Below, in pieces: positions 8,271 through 17,647 of a stretch of DNA of 64,000 nt. The stretch is from Lutacidiplasma sp049802875 (GTDB taxonomy: Archaea; Thermoplasmatota; Thermoplasmata; Lutacidiplasmatales; UBA184), in contig JBARNH010000036.1 in the NCBI GenBank assembly GCA_049802875.1, positions 13,487-77,486 on the forward strand, in the 5' to 3' direction. The notes below the pieces were generated by a model. That model had not been told where the DNA came from. It saw only the letters and a program-made list of their open reading frames with translations, and searched no databases. The position numbers and the translations under genes were made by a program. How positions within the stretch are numbered: position 1 is the stretch's first letter; every line of letters begins with the position of its first letter.

Positions 8271-8278
8271 CGTTAAGC
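8271..8278 (+). promoter_or_regulatory. TATA-like box of the sugar kinase gene
   Basis: CGTTAAGC lies 29-36 bases upstream of the ATG at 8307. A GTTAA core also occurs ahead of genes starting at 29896, 49861, 52641 and 63424, so it may be the usual promoter core of this genome. Confidence 0.45.
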
Positions 8279-8306
8279 CGTCGGCCCGGGTCGCGCTGGA
8301 GGCGCC

Positions 8307-9353
8307 ATGCAGATCCTGCGGAGCAAGGCTCCCCTTCGGATCAGTTTCGCGGGCGGAGGGACCGACGTTTCCCCCTACCCCGAGGAGCGCGGAGGTGCGG
8401 TCCTCAACTGCACCATCGACAAGTATGCCTACGTAACGCTCGAGGCCGAGGCGGGCCGACCGGGCGGAACCGCGGTGGAGTCCCTAGATTTCAATCTGAA
8501 GGCCAACTACGAACGACCGTCCGACCTCTTCTATAACGGAGAGCTCGACCTGATCAAGGCGGCGTTGAAGGTCCTTCGACCCCCGGGTACCGACCCGGCG
8601 ACTCCCGAGTGGCTTCGCCTGTTCCTTCATTCCGACGCCCCACCGGGGACCGGCCTCGGGACCTCGTCGGCGATGACGGTTGCCCTGGTGGGAGCGTTCC
8701 AGCACTACCTGAAGGAGGCCTGGACCTCGTATGATATCGCGGAACTGGCCTATCGGATCGAGCGATCGGAACTCGGGATCAAAGGCGGGCGACAGGACCA
8801 ATACTCGGCGGCCTTTGGCGGATTCAACTTCATCGAATTTTCGGGGACCCGCACCGTGGTCAACCCGCTCAAGATCCGGCCCGAGGTCGCGAACGAGCTC
8901 GCCTATCGGTTGCTCCTCGTATACACCGGGGGCGGGCACTACTCTAACGAACTGATCGAGAGCCAGCAGCGGGGGTACACGGACAAGCGGGAAGTGACCG
9001 TCGAGGCGCTCGATGCGACCAAGCGCTTGGCCATCGAGATGAAGAACGAACTTCTCCGGGGCAACATCGACGAAATGGGCGACCTCCTCGACGCCGGCTG
9101 GCAACTCAAGAAGAAGTTCACGGACGGAATCTCGAATCCGCGCGTGGACGACATTTACGCGAAGGCTCGGGGCGCGGGGGCGCTGGGAGGAAAGCTAGTC
9201 GGCGCGGGCGGCGGGGGGTTCTTGCTTCTATTCTGCGACTTCGCGCGGCGTGCCCAGGTCGCCCGGGCTGTGCAGGACGCCGGCGGCCGCGTGACCGACT
9301 TCTCGCTCGAGACGATGGGCTTGCAGACCTGGTCGGTCCGCGCCGCGAGATGA
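8307..9353 (+). CDS. hddA: GHMP sugar kinase, D-glycero-D-manno-heptose 7-phosphate kinase-like
   Basis: The 348-residue protein has the GHMP layout: substrate motif RSKAPLRISFAGGGTDVSPY (residues 4-23), ATP-binding PPGTGLGTSSAMTVALVGA, and the C-terminal GAGGGGFLLLFC loop. The AGGGTDV start and GIKGGRQDQYSAAFGGFN are characteristic of HddA-like heptose-7-phosphate kinases and related fucokinase/galactokinase-like enzymes. It likely phosphorylates C1 of a sugar phosphate ahead of nucleotide activation by the next gene's product. It is the first gene of the glycan region. The true sugar could be a hexose or fucose derivative rather than a heptose. Confidence 0.8.
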   Translation: MQILRSKAPLRISFAGGGTDVSPYPEERGGAVLNCTIDKYAYVTLEAEAGRPGGTAVESLDFNLKANYERPSDLFYNGELDLIKAALKVLRPPGTDPATPEWLRLFLHSDAPPGTGLGTSSAMTVALVGAFQHYLKEAWTSYDIAELAYRIERSELGIKGGRQDQYSAAFGGFNFIEFSGTRTVVNPLKIRPEVANELAYRLLLVYTGGGHYSNELIESQQRGYTDKREVTVEALDATKRLAIEMKNELLRGNIDEMGDLLDAGWQLKKKFTDGISNPRVDDIYAKARGAGALGGKLVGAGGGGFLLLFCDFARRAQVARAVQDAGGRVTDFSLETMGLQTWSVRAAR

Positions 9354-9441
9354 GCTCGGCTCTGAACTCTCCGAAACGAACCGATAGCCGGGGCAAACTC
9401 CTTTAGTTCCGGTCCGTAGGTTCCTCTGAAGGGGCGTACGG

Positions 9442-10407
9442 TTGGGGACGGCGCGTCGGGCCAGGGCGAACGCCACACCTCGGTCGAGTGACGGAGGCAC
9501 CCCCGGAACTCGACGGCCGATCCGGGGGGTCCTCACGCTCGCCGGGGAGGGCACCGGGATGCTTCCCTGGTCCCGCGGGCTTCGGAAGGAGTTCCTTCCC
9601 CTCTACGACCGGGGGATCAACGGCGTTCCGGTGTTGAAGCCGATCGCCCACCTTGTGCTCGAGTCGCTCATGGGAGCGGGGGTGTCCGACGTCACTCTCG
9701 TAGTGCAGCCTCGGGACCTCTCGTTCGTCCAGGAATATTTCACCGTCGACCAGTCGTTCCTGGAGCGTCACGGCCACCATCCCGAACGGGTCGCCGAAAC
9801 TCGGGACTTCTATGCCAAATTGCGCGCGCTGAGGGTCCGTTATGCCCTTCAGCCGCGTCCCATGGGATTCGGTGACGCCGTCCTCCGGGCAGAGCCGTAC
9901 CTCGGGGGCGAGCCGTTCCTTCTCCAGGCGAGCGACGGGGTCGTCCTCGAGCAGCGCCGAGGGAGCCTCCCGCGAGCGATGGGAGAGGTCCTGCAGGGCG
10001 AGGGCCTCGATGCGGTGTTGCTCGTGCGCCGCGTGACCGATCCCCGGCGCTACGGAGTGGTCGAGGGCCGCTCGGACGGTCGCTACGGTTCGGTACGGCG
10101 CCTAAAGGTGACTCGGATGGAGGAGAAGCCCAAGCGCCCGCAGTCTCACTGGGCAGCGACGGCGGTCTATGCGTTCTCACCTCGACTATTCGAAGCACTC
10201 CGCGCCGCCCGAAATCGTTCTCGGCTCAGGGCAGAGCTCGAGCTCACGTGGGGGGTCCAAGAACTCCTATCCTGCGGGGGCGCGGTTGTGGCACTTGTCC
10301 TCGAACCCGGGACTCGCTGGCGGTCGGTCGGTTCGCCGGAGGGGTACCTCCGCGCGTTGAGAGCCACCCATGCTCGTGCTTTCGCGCGGTCATCCAAACT
10401 CGGCTGA
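9442..10407 (+). CDS. Sugar-1-phosphate nucleotidyltransferase, GalU-like
   Basis: The 321-residue product is a GT-A-fold nucleotidyltransferase of the UTP-glucose-1-phosphate uridylyltransferase type. It aligns with GalU at LAGEGTGMLPWSRGLRKEFLPL, KPIAHLVLESLMGAGVSDVT, QPRPMGFGDAVLRAE and AVYAFSPRLFEAL. In place of the usual GxGTR loop it has G-E-G-T-G (residues 35-39), losing the nucleotide-contacting arginine. The lysine of KEFLPL is kept. The start is probably TTG at 9442, giving a 28-residue basic leader; no closer in-frame start fits. With the upstream kinase it forms a phosphorylate-then-activate pair. Confidence 0.8.
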   Translation: MGTARRARANATPRSSDGGTPGTRRPIRGVLTLAGEGTGMLPWSRGLRKEFLPLYDRGINGVPVLKPIAHLVLESLMGAGVSDVTLVVQPRDLSFVQEYFTVDQSFLERHGHHPERVAETRDFYAKLRALRVRYALQPRPMGFGDAVLRAEPYLGGEPFLLQASDGVVLEQRRGSLPRAMGEVLQGEGLDAVLLVRRVTDPRRYGVVEGRSDGRYGSVRRLKVTRMEEKPKRPQSHWAATAVYAFSPRLFEALRAARNRSRLRAELELTWGVQELLSCGGAVVALVLEPGTRWRSVGSPEGYLRALRATHARAFARSSKLG

Positions 10408-10739
10408 CCCCGCCCGACCTGACCGACCCGATGCGCCCTCCTCGGGACGCCGGCGTAGGTTAACCACTTCCCGGAGGTTTTATCTCGCGGCTCTCGCCAT
10501 TCATTTACCGTGACGGATGGGCCGTCCGTTTCCGGGAAGGAGTCCGCTCATATTCGATGGACCAGGCAATGCCGGCCGGGCACGTTTTGACTCCCCCCGC
10601 CGGGGGCACGTCGGCCGGGTATCCCGCTGGCCCATGACGCCAACCGGAGCGAGATGAAGTGGCCGGGTGGCGGCCGTTTCCGGTCGCATATCGATCTTGA
10701 CCGCCCGGTCGCCGTACCGGCGGCTACGGTGAGTCAGGC
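10408..10739. other. 332-base interval without a supported gene
   Basis: Only short shadow frames are present. An AT-rich patch GGTTTTATCTC (about 10477-10487) and GCATATCGATCTT (about 10686-10698) are the only promoter-like stretches; the second is about 45 bases ahead of the surface-protein ATG at 10740. No RNA gene or repeat seen. Confidence 0.5.
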
Positions 10740-13700
10740 ATGAGGCGGCAGTTCGTCAGCGGAATCGTCGCACTGATCCTCGTCGCGTCCGTCGCATTTC
10801 TCATTGCGGTGCCCGCCCCGAGCACCCCTCCCTCGGCAATCCCCACTCTCTCGCACCTGCAGCCGGACTCGGGCGGTGCTCCCACGATCGCCGTGACCCC
10901 GACGCTTGGACCTGAAGGCAGTACTTTCAACGTGACCGGCGCCGGATTTACCGCGAGTTCCGGGGCGAATGTCTCCTTCGACTCCAGCGTGCTGGCCCCG
11001 TTCGGGGGTTCGGACTGTACTCACTCGGGGACGAACATCACGACCAACTCTACCGGAGGATTTGCCTGTCTGTTCACGGTGCCCACCATCTCTCCCGGCT
11101 CGTACGGGGTCAACGCGACCGATCAGTCCACAACCAACGAATCGAACACGGTCTCGTTTCAAGTGACGGCCCTGACGATCGTGGTCTCCCCGTTGCAGGG
11201 GCCGGTAGGGAGCAGCGTCACCGTGACCGGCTCCGGATTCACGGTGTCATCCCCGGCAAAGGTCAGTTTCTCTTCGGTCGTTCTTACACCGAAGTCGAGC
11301 GGGGATTGTGTGGTCAGCGGCACGACCATCACGACCGACCCGAGCGGCGGTTTCGCCTGCACGTTCACTGTGCCGACTTCGACCCCAGGGGCACACGACA
11401 TCAATGCCACCGACCTCGCCACGTCCAACTCGACTACCCCATCGACGTTCACCGTGACCACGCTATTGATCGGGACGACCCCAAGCCAAGGACCGGTGGG
11501 CAGTACATTCACCGTGACGGGCTCGGGGTTCACCGTCAGCTCGGGCGCCGAGGTGAGCTTCGACGCGACCGCGCTCGCCCCGACCGGGGGTGCAGATTGC
11601 CCGGCGACCGCGACCACCATCACGACCGACCCGAGCGGCGCCTTCTCCTGCCGCTTCACCGTCCCTTCCGAGAGCACCGGGTCGCACAACATCGTCGGAA
11701 CGGACCTCGCCACCTCCAATTCTGCCAGCCCCGTTTCGTTCACCGTGACCGCTGTCGGTATCACGGTCTCGCCCCAGCAGGGCCCCCAAGGGGCGACGGT
11801 CACCGTCTCCGGGAGCGGATTTTCCGTTGACACGACGCTCGCCTCCCTCGTTGTGGCCGCGGTGACGATCACCAGCTGCCCGACGGCCGGCTCGCTGATG
11901 AGCAACGGGACGGGGGCGTTTTCCTGCGCTTTCTCCGCCCCGAGCGGGACCTCGGGAACCACGGTGACCGCCACGGACGTTGGCGGCTCGGTGGCCACGG
12001 GCACGTTCGCGGTGACCTCACTGGCCATCTCGGTGCTCCCCGCCCAGGGCCCCGAAGGGGAGGCGGTGAGCGTTTCCGGGACCGGGTTTTCGGTCTCCTC
12101 GACCCTTCGATCGGTCGTCTTTGACGGAGTCACGGAGACGATCTGCGCCGGCGGCGGGTCGATGACGACGGATTCGGCCGGGGCGATCCTGTGCGCCTTC
12201 ACGGTTCCGGGCGGTACATCAGGAACGACCGTTGCCGTGACCGACTCGGGCGGCGAGTTCGCGACGGCGACCTTCGCCGTCACCGTACCCGCCATCACGG
12301 TCCAGCCCGGAGAGGGCGGGATCGGATCGACGGTGTCGGTCAACGGACAGGGATTCTCTGTCTCCACCGGCCTCGAGTCGCTCGTGTTCGACGGGATCAC
12401 GATCTCGACCTGCACCGGGGGAGGGTCGCTCACTACGGACAGCTCGGGGGCGTTTTCGTGCACATTTCCGGTGCCGAGCGGCGCCTCCGGAACGACGGTG
12501 ATTGCCACCGACGTCGGTGGGGAGTCCGGGACCGGAACCTTTACCGTGACGACGCCGGCGATAACGGTCGCCCCCGGGCAGGGCGCCGTGGGAAGCGCGT
12601 TCACCGTGACCGGGTCCGAATTCACCGCCAACTCCGGAGCGACGGTCACTTTCGACGGCAGTGCGCTCACCCCGGCCGGAGGTTCTGATTGCACCTTCAC
12701 GGGGACAACAATCCGGACGGATTCGAGCGGCGCGTTCTCGTGCACGTTCTCTGTCCCTTTGGAAGCGGGAGGGAGCGCCACCGTGCTGGTGACCGAAGGA
12801 ACCAATCAGGCCAGTCGAGAGTTCGTGGTCACCCCCTCACTGGCGATCTCGATTCCGAGCGGCACGGTGGGGGCGAAGGTCAATGTCTCCGGGAACGGCT
12901 TCGTCCCGGCGACCGCGTTCACGGTGTTTTGGAACGCCTCGACCACGCTCTGCTCCGGTAATTCGTCGGCCACGGGCGGGTTCTCCTGCCCCTTCGTGAT
13001 CCCCGCAACGCCCGCGGGGTCGAACACGCTCTCCGCGGTCCAGGGCACGCTGACGGTGAACTCCGCATTCACCGTAATCCCCAGTGCGGGGATCGCTCCG
13101 AACACCGGCCCGGTGGGGAGCACCGTGGCGATCACCGGAACGGGGTTTGATGCGATGACGCGTTACACGGTCTCGTGGAACGCCTCCGTTGAGCTCTGCG
13201 CCGGTACAACGTCTCCGGTCGGGGGATTTTTCTGTACGGCCGTCGTTCCCGCGTCGAACCCGGGAGCGATCTCTCTCACCGTATCCGAGGGGACCCACAC
13301 TCCCACGTTCAGCTTCACTGTCACTCCGTCCGCTCCTCCGACCCCGGCGAGCGCGGCGGCGCCGTTCCCCTGGTGGGAAGTCGCGGTCGTCGTGGTCCTG
13401 CTCGGTGTGGTGCTCGCCGCCGTTCTGGTGTTCGGGCTCCGGCGACGGCGAAGGCCGCGGGGGCGTCCTGGCCCTCGCTCACACTCGGGAAGCAGCGTGG
13501 CGGCTTGGCAATCGACTCCACCCCCGCCGTCGGGCTCCAGCTCGCCGCCTGCAGCGGCCGGCACGCTTCCGGTGCCACCTCCGCCCGGGGTATCCGGCGC
13601 GGAACACGTCGGCGAGCCGGAGGACATCGACGTGCTGATCTCCCGCCTGGAGAAAATGAGCGTTCAGATGTTCAAGAAAACCCCGAAGGAACTGGGGCAC

Positions 13701-13748
13701 CCGGACCCCGCAGGCGAAACCTCCGGGGAACCGTCGAACGAACCGTAG
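10740..13748 (+). CDS. Cell-surface protein with nine IPT/TIG-like repeats and a C-terminal membrane anchor
   Basis: The 1002-residue protein starts with a signal peptide (QFVSGIVALILVASVAFLIAV). Nine tandem repeats of roughly 75-95 residues follow, each opening like ITVSPQQGPQGATVTVSGSG and most with one cysteine before a TTD-S-G-A-FSC segment, which suggests an intra-repeat disulfide. Repeats 1-3 and 7 share one subtype, 4-6 another, 8-9 a shorter one. A single TM helix (WWEVAVVVVLLGVVLAAVLV) and a basic stop-transfer come next. The cytosolic tail is proline-rich and ends in a helix, IDVLISRLEKMSVQMFKKTPK. It is probably a glycosylated envelope or adhesion protein. The tail resembles that of the 32915-37909 protein. 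Confidence 0.85.
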   Translation: MRRQFVSGIVALILVASVAFLIAVPAPSTPPSAIPTLSHLQPDSGGAPTIAVTPTLGPEGSTFNVTGAGFTASSGANVSFDSSVLAPFGGSDCTHSGTNITTNSTGGFACLFTVPTISPGSYGVNATDQSTTNESNTVSFQVTALTIVVSPLQGPVGSSVTVTGSGFTVSSPAKVSFSSVVLTPKSSGDCVVSGTTITTDPSGGFACTFTVPTSTPGAHDINATDLATSNSTTPSTFTVTTLLIGTTPSQGPVGSTFTVTGSGFTVSSGAEVSFDATALAPTGGADCPATATTITTDPSGAFSCRFTVPSESTGSHNIVGTDLATSNSASPVSFTVTAVGITVSPQQGPQGATVTVSGSGFSVDTTLASLVVAAVTITSCPTAGSLMSNGTGAFSCAFSAPSGTSGTTVTATDVGGSVATGTFAVTSLAISVLPAQGPEGEAVSVSGTGFSVSSTLRSVVFDGVTETICAGGGSMTTDSAGAILCAFTVPGGTSGTTVAVTDSGGEFATATFAVTVPAITVQPGEGGIGSTVSVNGQGFSVSTGLESLVFDGITISTCTGGGSLTTDSSGAFSCTFPVPSGASGTTVIATDVGGESGTGTFTVTTPAITVAPGQGAVGSAFTVTGSEFTANSGATVTFDGSALTPAGGSDCTFTGTTIRTDSSGAFSCTFSVPLEAGGSATVLVTEGTNQASREFVVTPSLAISIPSGTVGAKVNVSGNGFVPATAFTVFWNASTTLCSGNSSATGGFSCPFVIPATPAGSNTLSAVQGTLTVNSAFTVIPSAGIAPNTGPVGSTVAITGTGFDAMTRYTVSWNASVELCAGTTSPVGGFFCTAVVPASNPGAISLTVSEGTHTPTFSFTVTPSAPPTPASAAAPFPWWEVAVVVVLLGVVLAAVLVFGLRRRRRPRGRPGPRSHSGSSVAAWQSTPPPPSGSSSPPAAAGTLPVPPPPGVSGAEHVGEPEDIDVLISRLEKMSVQMFKKTPKELGHPDPAGETSGEPSNEP

Positions 13749-13782
13749 GGGTCCAGCGACGGGTCAACTCCGGCGAAGCTGC

Positions 13783-14301
13783 CTAGGCCGGTACCGGCAA
13801 CGTCACGTGGGAGAGGGAGGCCGGGAGCCCTCGGGCAACTCGGTCACCGACGGGTCGGAATCCGAGTTCCTTCGATTCGAAGGCGGCGCGAACCGCTCGT
13901 GCGAGGTACGGAACGGCCGGATACTCCTCGAGTTCCGATGCGCGAACCCAAGCATACTCGGTGTGCTCCCGGACGTCGAGCCGCGGAGACTTCCGGACGG
14001 GAGCGGAGCAGTGGAAGTACACTCCCACTGTCGGTCGGATCTTCCCTCGTTTGGAGATCGTACCGAACACCTCGGCGTGGAATAGGGGTCCGATGCGAAC
14101 GTCAAACCCCGTTTCCTCGCGCACCTCTCGCCGGGCGGCGCGCGCGAGCGTCTCGCCGGGCTCGACGTGACCCCCCGGCAGATCCCAAGCGCCGGGGTTG
14201 GAGGCGGCGGTGGAACGGTGAAGAAGGAGGATCTGGTCACCGCGAAAGATCGCGGCGCCGGCCGATACCCGCGCCCGCAAATTTTCCTGGTTCCGCTTCA
14301 T
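13783..14301 (-). CDS. Nudix hydrolase
   Basis: The 172-residue protein carries a full Nudix box: GGHVEPGETLARAARREV then REETGF. The upstream GAAIFRGDQILLLHRSTAAS and WDLPGGH are typical of 8-oxo-dGTP/ADP-ribose-type Nudix enzymes. The C-terminal segment YAWVRASELEEYPAVPYLARAVRAAFE is the usual closing helix. Substrate cannot be assigned. The gene is convergent with the surface-protein gene and lies 127 bases from the divergent membrane protein gene. Confidence 0.88.
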   Translation of the reverse strand: MKRNQENLRARVSAGAAIFRGDQILLLHRSTAASNPGAWDLPGGHVEPGETLARAARREVREETGFDVRIGPLFHAEVFGTISKRGKIRPTVGVYFHCSAPVRKSPRLDVREHTEYAWVRASELEEYPAVPYLARAVRAAFESKELGFRPVGDRVARGLPASLSHVTLPVPA

Positions 14302-14428
14302 GGGGGGCAGCCTACCATCTTGGGGGTCGTGAAGCTTTCGATGCCTGCAAAAGCCGCGGCGGACCGGTGAGTCTCAGCCGGTCACGCAAGGGGGTAGGTT
14401 ATTTGGGAGAAACTCGGCTCAGGGCGGT

Positions 14429-16528
14429 GTGCTCATTCCTCCCGCGTTGGCGTTCGGAGAGCTCGTACTCCTGTTCCTGATCCCTCTCCCGCTCGGAGCC
14501 ATCACCCTCCGCCTCGCGGAACGGTTCTTGGGACACGGGTTGGGCTTCTCACCTCTCGAACGCGTTTTGGTCGCTTTCTTCGCGGCGGGCACGATCCTCT
14601 TCGTTTTCGCGGCCCTCCCGGTCGCGTGGTACGGTTGGGCCCTGATCTCGGCCGTCTTCGGGGCCGGGATGGCCGCCTTCGTGGTGATCACCCTACGAGA
14701 GCGTGGCGCCGGCCTCCGTCCGATCCTCGCCTTCATGAAAGGCGTGCCGGGTCTCCTCCTCGTCGGGGGGACTCTCGGGCTCGTCGCTCTGGAACTCCTC
14801 GCGACCTGGACAATCCCGTTCCCGAACACCTACGACGGAGCGTCGACCGCCGTCTGGGTGAACCTCCTTCTGGCGAATCATACGATGCCCTGGACCCTGG
14901 CTCCCTACGCGAATTGGGGCGTCGCCTACCCTTTCGGAGCCGTCGTCTGGATGTCGATCCCCGTGGCACTGTTCGGGTGGCCGATCACCGGGGCCCCGGT
15001 GCTGCTCCCTCCGCTCTTCCTGGCCCTGACCGTCCCCTCGGCGTATGCCCTCGGGTCGCGAGTGGCCGCGGGCTCCCGACAAGCACCGGAGGGCGTCGGC
15101 CTCCTCTTCGCAGGGTTCTTCGGGCTCGTGACGGCGTGGCCCCGACTCTTCGTGGGCGGTTCGTATGACTTCATCTTCGTAACCCCCCTGTTTCTGATCT
15201 CCTTGGGCTGCCTCCCAGGTTTGCTCCGGGCGACCGGGCGGAACTGGAAAGACCTCGTCGGGGTCGGCGCGTTCGTGGGGGCGATGGTCTGCTTGGGGAC
15301 CGCGGCTGCCGAGTTCCTCATCCTCGTCCTCGTGGCCTATCTTCTGATGTTCCGTCGGGAGGTGGCGACGACCCTCCGCTCGGGCTTCGCGCGAATCGTC
15401 GGGGTCGCGCTGATCGGCTCGGCCTTCATGGTCCGGACTCTCGTCGCCCTCGCCCTATGGTACCCCTATCCCGGGCATGTGCTCACCGAGGCGGGCCAAC
15501 CTCCGTATGCGACCCCGGTCTCCCCCTACCAGTTCGGGACTCGGTTAGTGACCGGTGAACTGGACCCGTTCGTCCTGTGGAAGGCGAAGCTGTCCCCGTT
15601 CCCGGCGGTCTCCATCGAGCTGCAACTGCTGTTGGCGGTCGGTATCGTACTTCTCCTGGTTCGCGCGTGGTCACCCCAGAGTCCGCTCCGAGGATTAGTG
15701 AGCTCGCGCCTGACTCACCTCGTCGCCGCGGGGACGGCGACCGGGTTGCTACTGGTCGCCTTCCTCCTTGCCACTACCGTTCCGGGGTCTTCGATTCAGG
15801 AGGAGGGGCTGCTCGCGTCCCTGGAAGAATCGTCGGAAATTCTGTTCCTATTTTTCTGCCTCATCGCGTTGGTCCCGCTGATCGCGGCGGTCGAGCTGCT
15901 GCGCACGGGCCGACGCGTCACGACGGGAGGAGTCGACCTCGAGGACCTTCCGTCGAAAGGTCCAACGGCGCCCACTCGGACCTCTTGGCATTACTCTGCC
16001 CGGCGACCGTCGAGCGGGGTCACGACCGTGTTGGTGTTGGTGTTGCTCATCCCGCTGGGATCGGGCGCGTACACCTCCGTGGTCGACGGACCGGGGTACC
16101 TCCACGGTGCGGTGACGTTGACGGCCAGTGTGACCCCGAGCGATGCGGATGCGCTTCGCTGGGCCGGGGCGAACCTTCCCGGCTGCTCCCGGGTGTTGGT
16201 GGCGCCGGGCTCCGCAGCCGAGTTTCTCCCCGAATTCGCGCGAGTTTCTGTGGTCTATCCGATGCTGCCGGCCCCGGTGAACCTCTCCTATGCACTCATT
16301 GTGGCCGGCCTCATCCTCGGCCAGTACAACTCGACCTTCCGGGCCGAACTCGTACAGCTCGAGGTCACCGAGGTGTTCGGGACCGGTATGAACTCGGCCT
16401 CGTACCTCCCCTTCGACCTTCAGCCGCTCGCCACATCGAGCGACTTCCATCTTCTGTTTCAGGAGGGCGACGCATCGATCTACGAGTTCCTCCCCGGTGC
16501 GACGGCGTCGGGCTGCGCCGTGGCCTGA
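14429..16528 (+). CDS. Large polytopic membrane protein, probable GT-C-fold glycosyltransferase
   Basis: The 699-residue protein has about 13 predicted TM helices followed near the C-terminus by an extracytoplasmic domain (from about residue 560, SVTPSDADALRWAGANLPG onward). The loop after helix 4, IPFPNTYDGASTAVWVNLL, with an Asp in the first large external loop, and the overall layout fit GT-C lipid-linked sugar transferases or DUF6541-like proteins. I infer a role in moving sugars from polyprenyl-phosphate donors outside the membrane. The start is GTG at 14429. It is convergent with the GT2 gene, with only three bases between the stops. Confidence 0.65.
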   Translation: MLIPPALAFGELVLLFLIPLPLGAITLRLAERFLGHGLGFSPLERVLVAFFAAGTILFVFAALPVAWYGWALISAVFGAGMAAFVVITLRERGAGLRPILAFMKGVPGLLLVGGTLGLVALELLATWTIPFPNTYDGASTAVWVNLLLANHTMPWTLAPYANWGVAYPFGAVVWMSIPVALFGWPITGAPVLLPPLFLALTVPSAYALGSRVAAGSRQAPEGVGLLFAGFFGLVTAWPRLFVGGSYDFIFVTPLFLISLGCLPGLLRATGRNWKDLVGVGAFVGAMVCLGTAAAEFLILVLVAYLLMFRREVATTLRSGFARIVGVALIGSAFMVRTLVALALWYPYPGHVLTEAGQPPYATPVSPYQFGTRLVTGELDPFVLWKAKLSPFPAVSIELQLLLAVGIVLLLVRAWSPQSPLRGLVSSRLTHLVAAGTATGLLLVAFLLATTVPGSSIQEEGLLASLEESSEILFLFFCLIALVPLIAAVELLRTGRRVTTGGVDLEDLPSKGPTAPTRTSWHYSARRPSSGVTTVLVLVLLIPLGSGAYTSVVDGPGYLHGAVTLTASVTPSDADALRWAGANLPGCSRVLVAPGSAAEFLPEFARVSVVYPMLPAPVNLSYALIVAGLILGQYNSTFRAELVQLEVTEVFGTGMNSASYLPFDLQPLATSSDFHLLFQEGDASIYEFLPGATASGCAVA

Positions 16529-16531
16529 GGG

Positions 16532-17605
16532 TCACTCCATCCCGTACAGCTGACGTCGCAATCGAATGTACACGCGGGTCCCGAGGCTGGGGGCGAACAG
16601 CGAGAGGAAACCGAGGGGCACCGCGGTCCAATATCGGCGGACTTCGAACGACCGGGTCGCCCCCAACGTCCGGAGCAACGACGTCGCCCGTGCAGACCGC
16701 GGAACGCCCGGGTCCCGGAGCGAGAAGATCACCTCCCCGATGTCCCGTTGCGCCACAATCGAGGCGACGACGGCTGCTGGCCCTTCGCGGCGGACGAATG
16801 CGACCAGGGACTCTCGGCGCCGTTGGGCGTTCGTCTGAAACTCTCGGAGACGCCGCAGCTGCTCCGCGGAGTCCGCCGTCGTTGGGTCCGAGTTGCTGGC
16901 GGCATGGCGTCGCAACGCAGTGATCGGTATCGGATCGAATACGAGGGCGCCCGGAGCGGTGAGGGCGAGGTAGAGCAGCGTGACATCGACCAGCATGTCG
17001 ACCTGATCGAGCAGGTCCGCCCCTCGCTCCAGAAGCTCCCGTCGGACGGCGATAGAGCTGTTGTTGAAGCCGACCGGGATCCCGACCATCCGCGCGAGGT
17101 CCCGGGGAAGCGGACGGCCCGGCACCCGGATCAATCCTCGGTGGCTCCACCGGTGCATCGCCGTTACGGGAGGTCCGGGCTGCGGGTTCGCTTTGCCTTG
17201 GCCATCGATGGAGTGGTAGCCGTTCTGGAAGTAGGTGAGGGTCGGGTCGGCGCGGAACGAGGAGAGCACGCGGCTCAAGTGATTCGGCTCGAACAGGTCG
17301 TCGTCCTCCAGGAACGCGACGAGCGGGGTGGTCGCTTGGCGGGCCGCCGCCGCGATCTTGTTTCCCAGCCCGACCTCGGAGCACTCCACAAAGGTGAGTT
17401 TGGGGTCGCTCGAACGCTCGACCAGCTCCGGGGGTCGGTGGGGACCGACCACCAGCACCTCGAACCGGGCAGCGGGAAGATCTTGGCGCAGAACGGACTC
17501 GATCGCAAGGGGTAGGAATTGCAGGCGCGTGTGGAAGACCACGATCACCGTGATATCCGGCGCCGCCGCCGTGGCGGTGGGCGGGCCCGGGGGGGTTCCG
17601 CTCAT
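16532..17605 (-). CDS. Family 2 glycosyltransferase
   Basis: The 357-residue protein has a GT-A domain: ITVIVVFHTRLQFLPLAIESVLRQ, then nucleotide-binding strands, then AFLEDDDLFEPNHL with the EDDD metal-binding motif in place of DxD. The C-terminal half holds an acceptor-side region and a hydrophobic stretch (AVPLGFLSLFAPSLGT) that may touch the membrane. It should transfer an activated sugar to a lipid or protein acceptor. I chose ATG at 17605 because GAGGGA sits eight bases upstream; a TTG four codons earlier is also possible. It is the third gene of an operon with the RmlD- and RmlA-like genes. Confidence 0.85.
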   Translation of the reverse strand: MSGTPPGPPTATAAAPDITVIVVFHTRLQFLPLAIESVLRQDLPAARFEVLVVGPHRPPELVERSSDPKLTFVECSEVGLGNKIAAAARQATTPLVAFLEDDDLFEPNHLSRVLSSFRADPTLTYFQNGYHSIDGQGKANPQPGPPVTAMHRWSHRGLIRVPGRPLPRDLARMVGIPVGFNNSSIAVRRELLERGADLLDQVDMLVDVTLLYLALTAPGALVFDPIPITALRRHAASNSDPTTADSAEQLRRLREFQTNAQRRRESLVAFVRREGPAAVVASIVAQRDIGEVIFSLRDPGVPRSARATSLLRTLGATRSFEVRRYWTAVPLGFLSLFAPSLGTRVYIRLRRQLYGME

Positions 17606-17647
17606 CGGTTCCCTCAACCCCCGGAGCGACGAGCAGCGGTCGCCACG

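Noticed and set aside
11159..12805. 548-residue open frame on the minus strand across the nine-repeat surface gene
   Set aside because: It is the mirror of the Thr/Val/Ser-rich repeats in GC-rich DNA. The plus-strand frame has a signal peptide, ordered repeats and a TM anchor; the minus frame has none.
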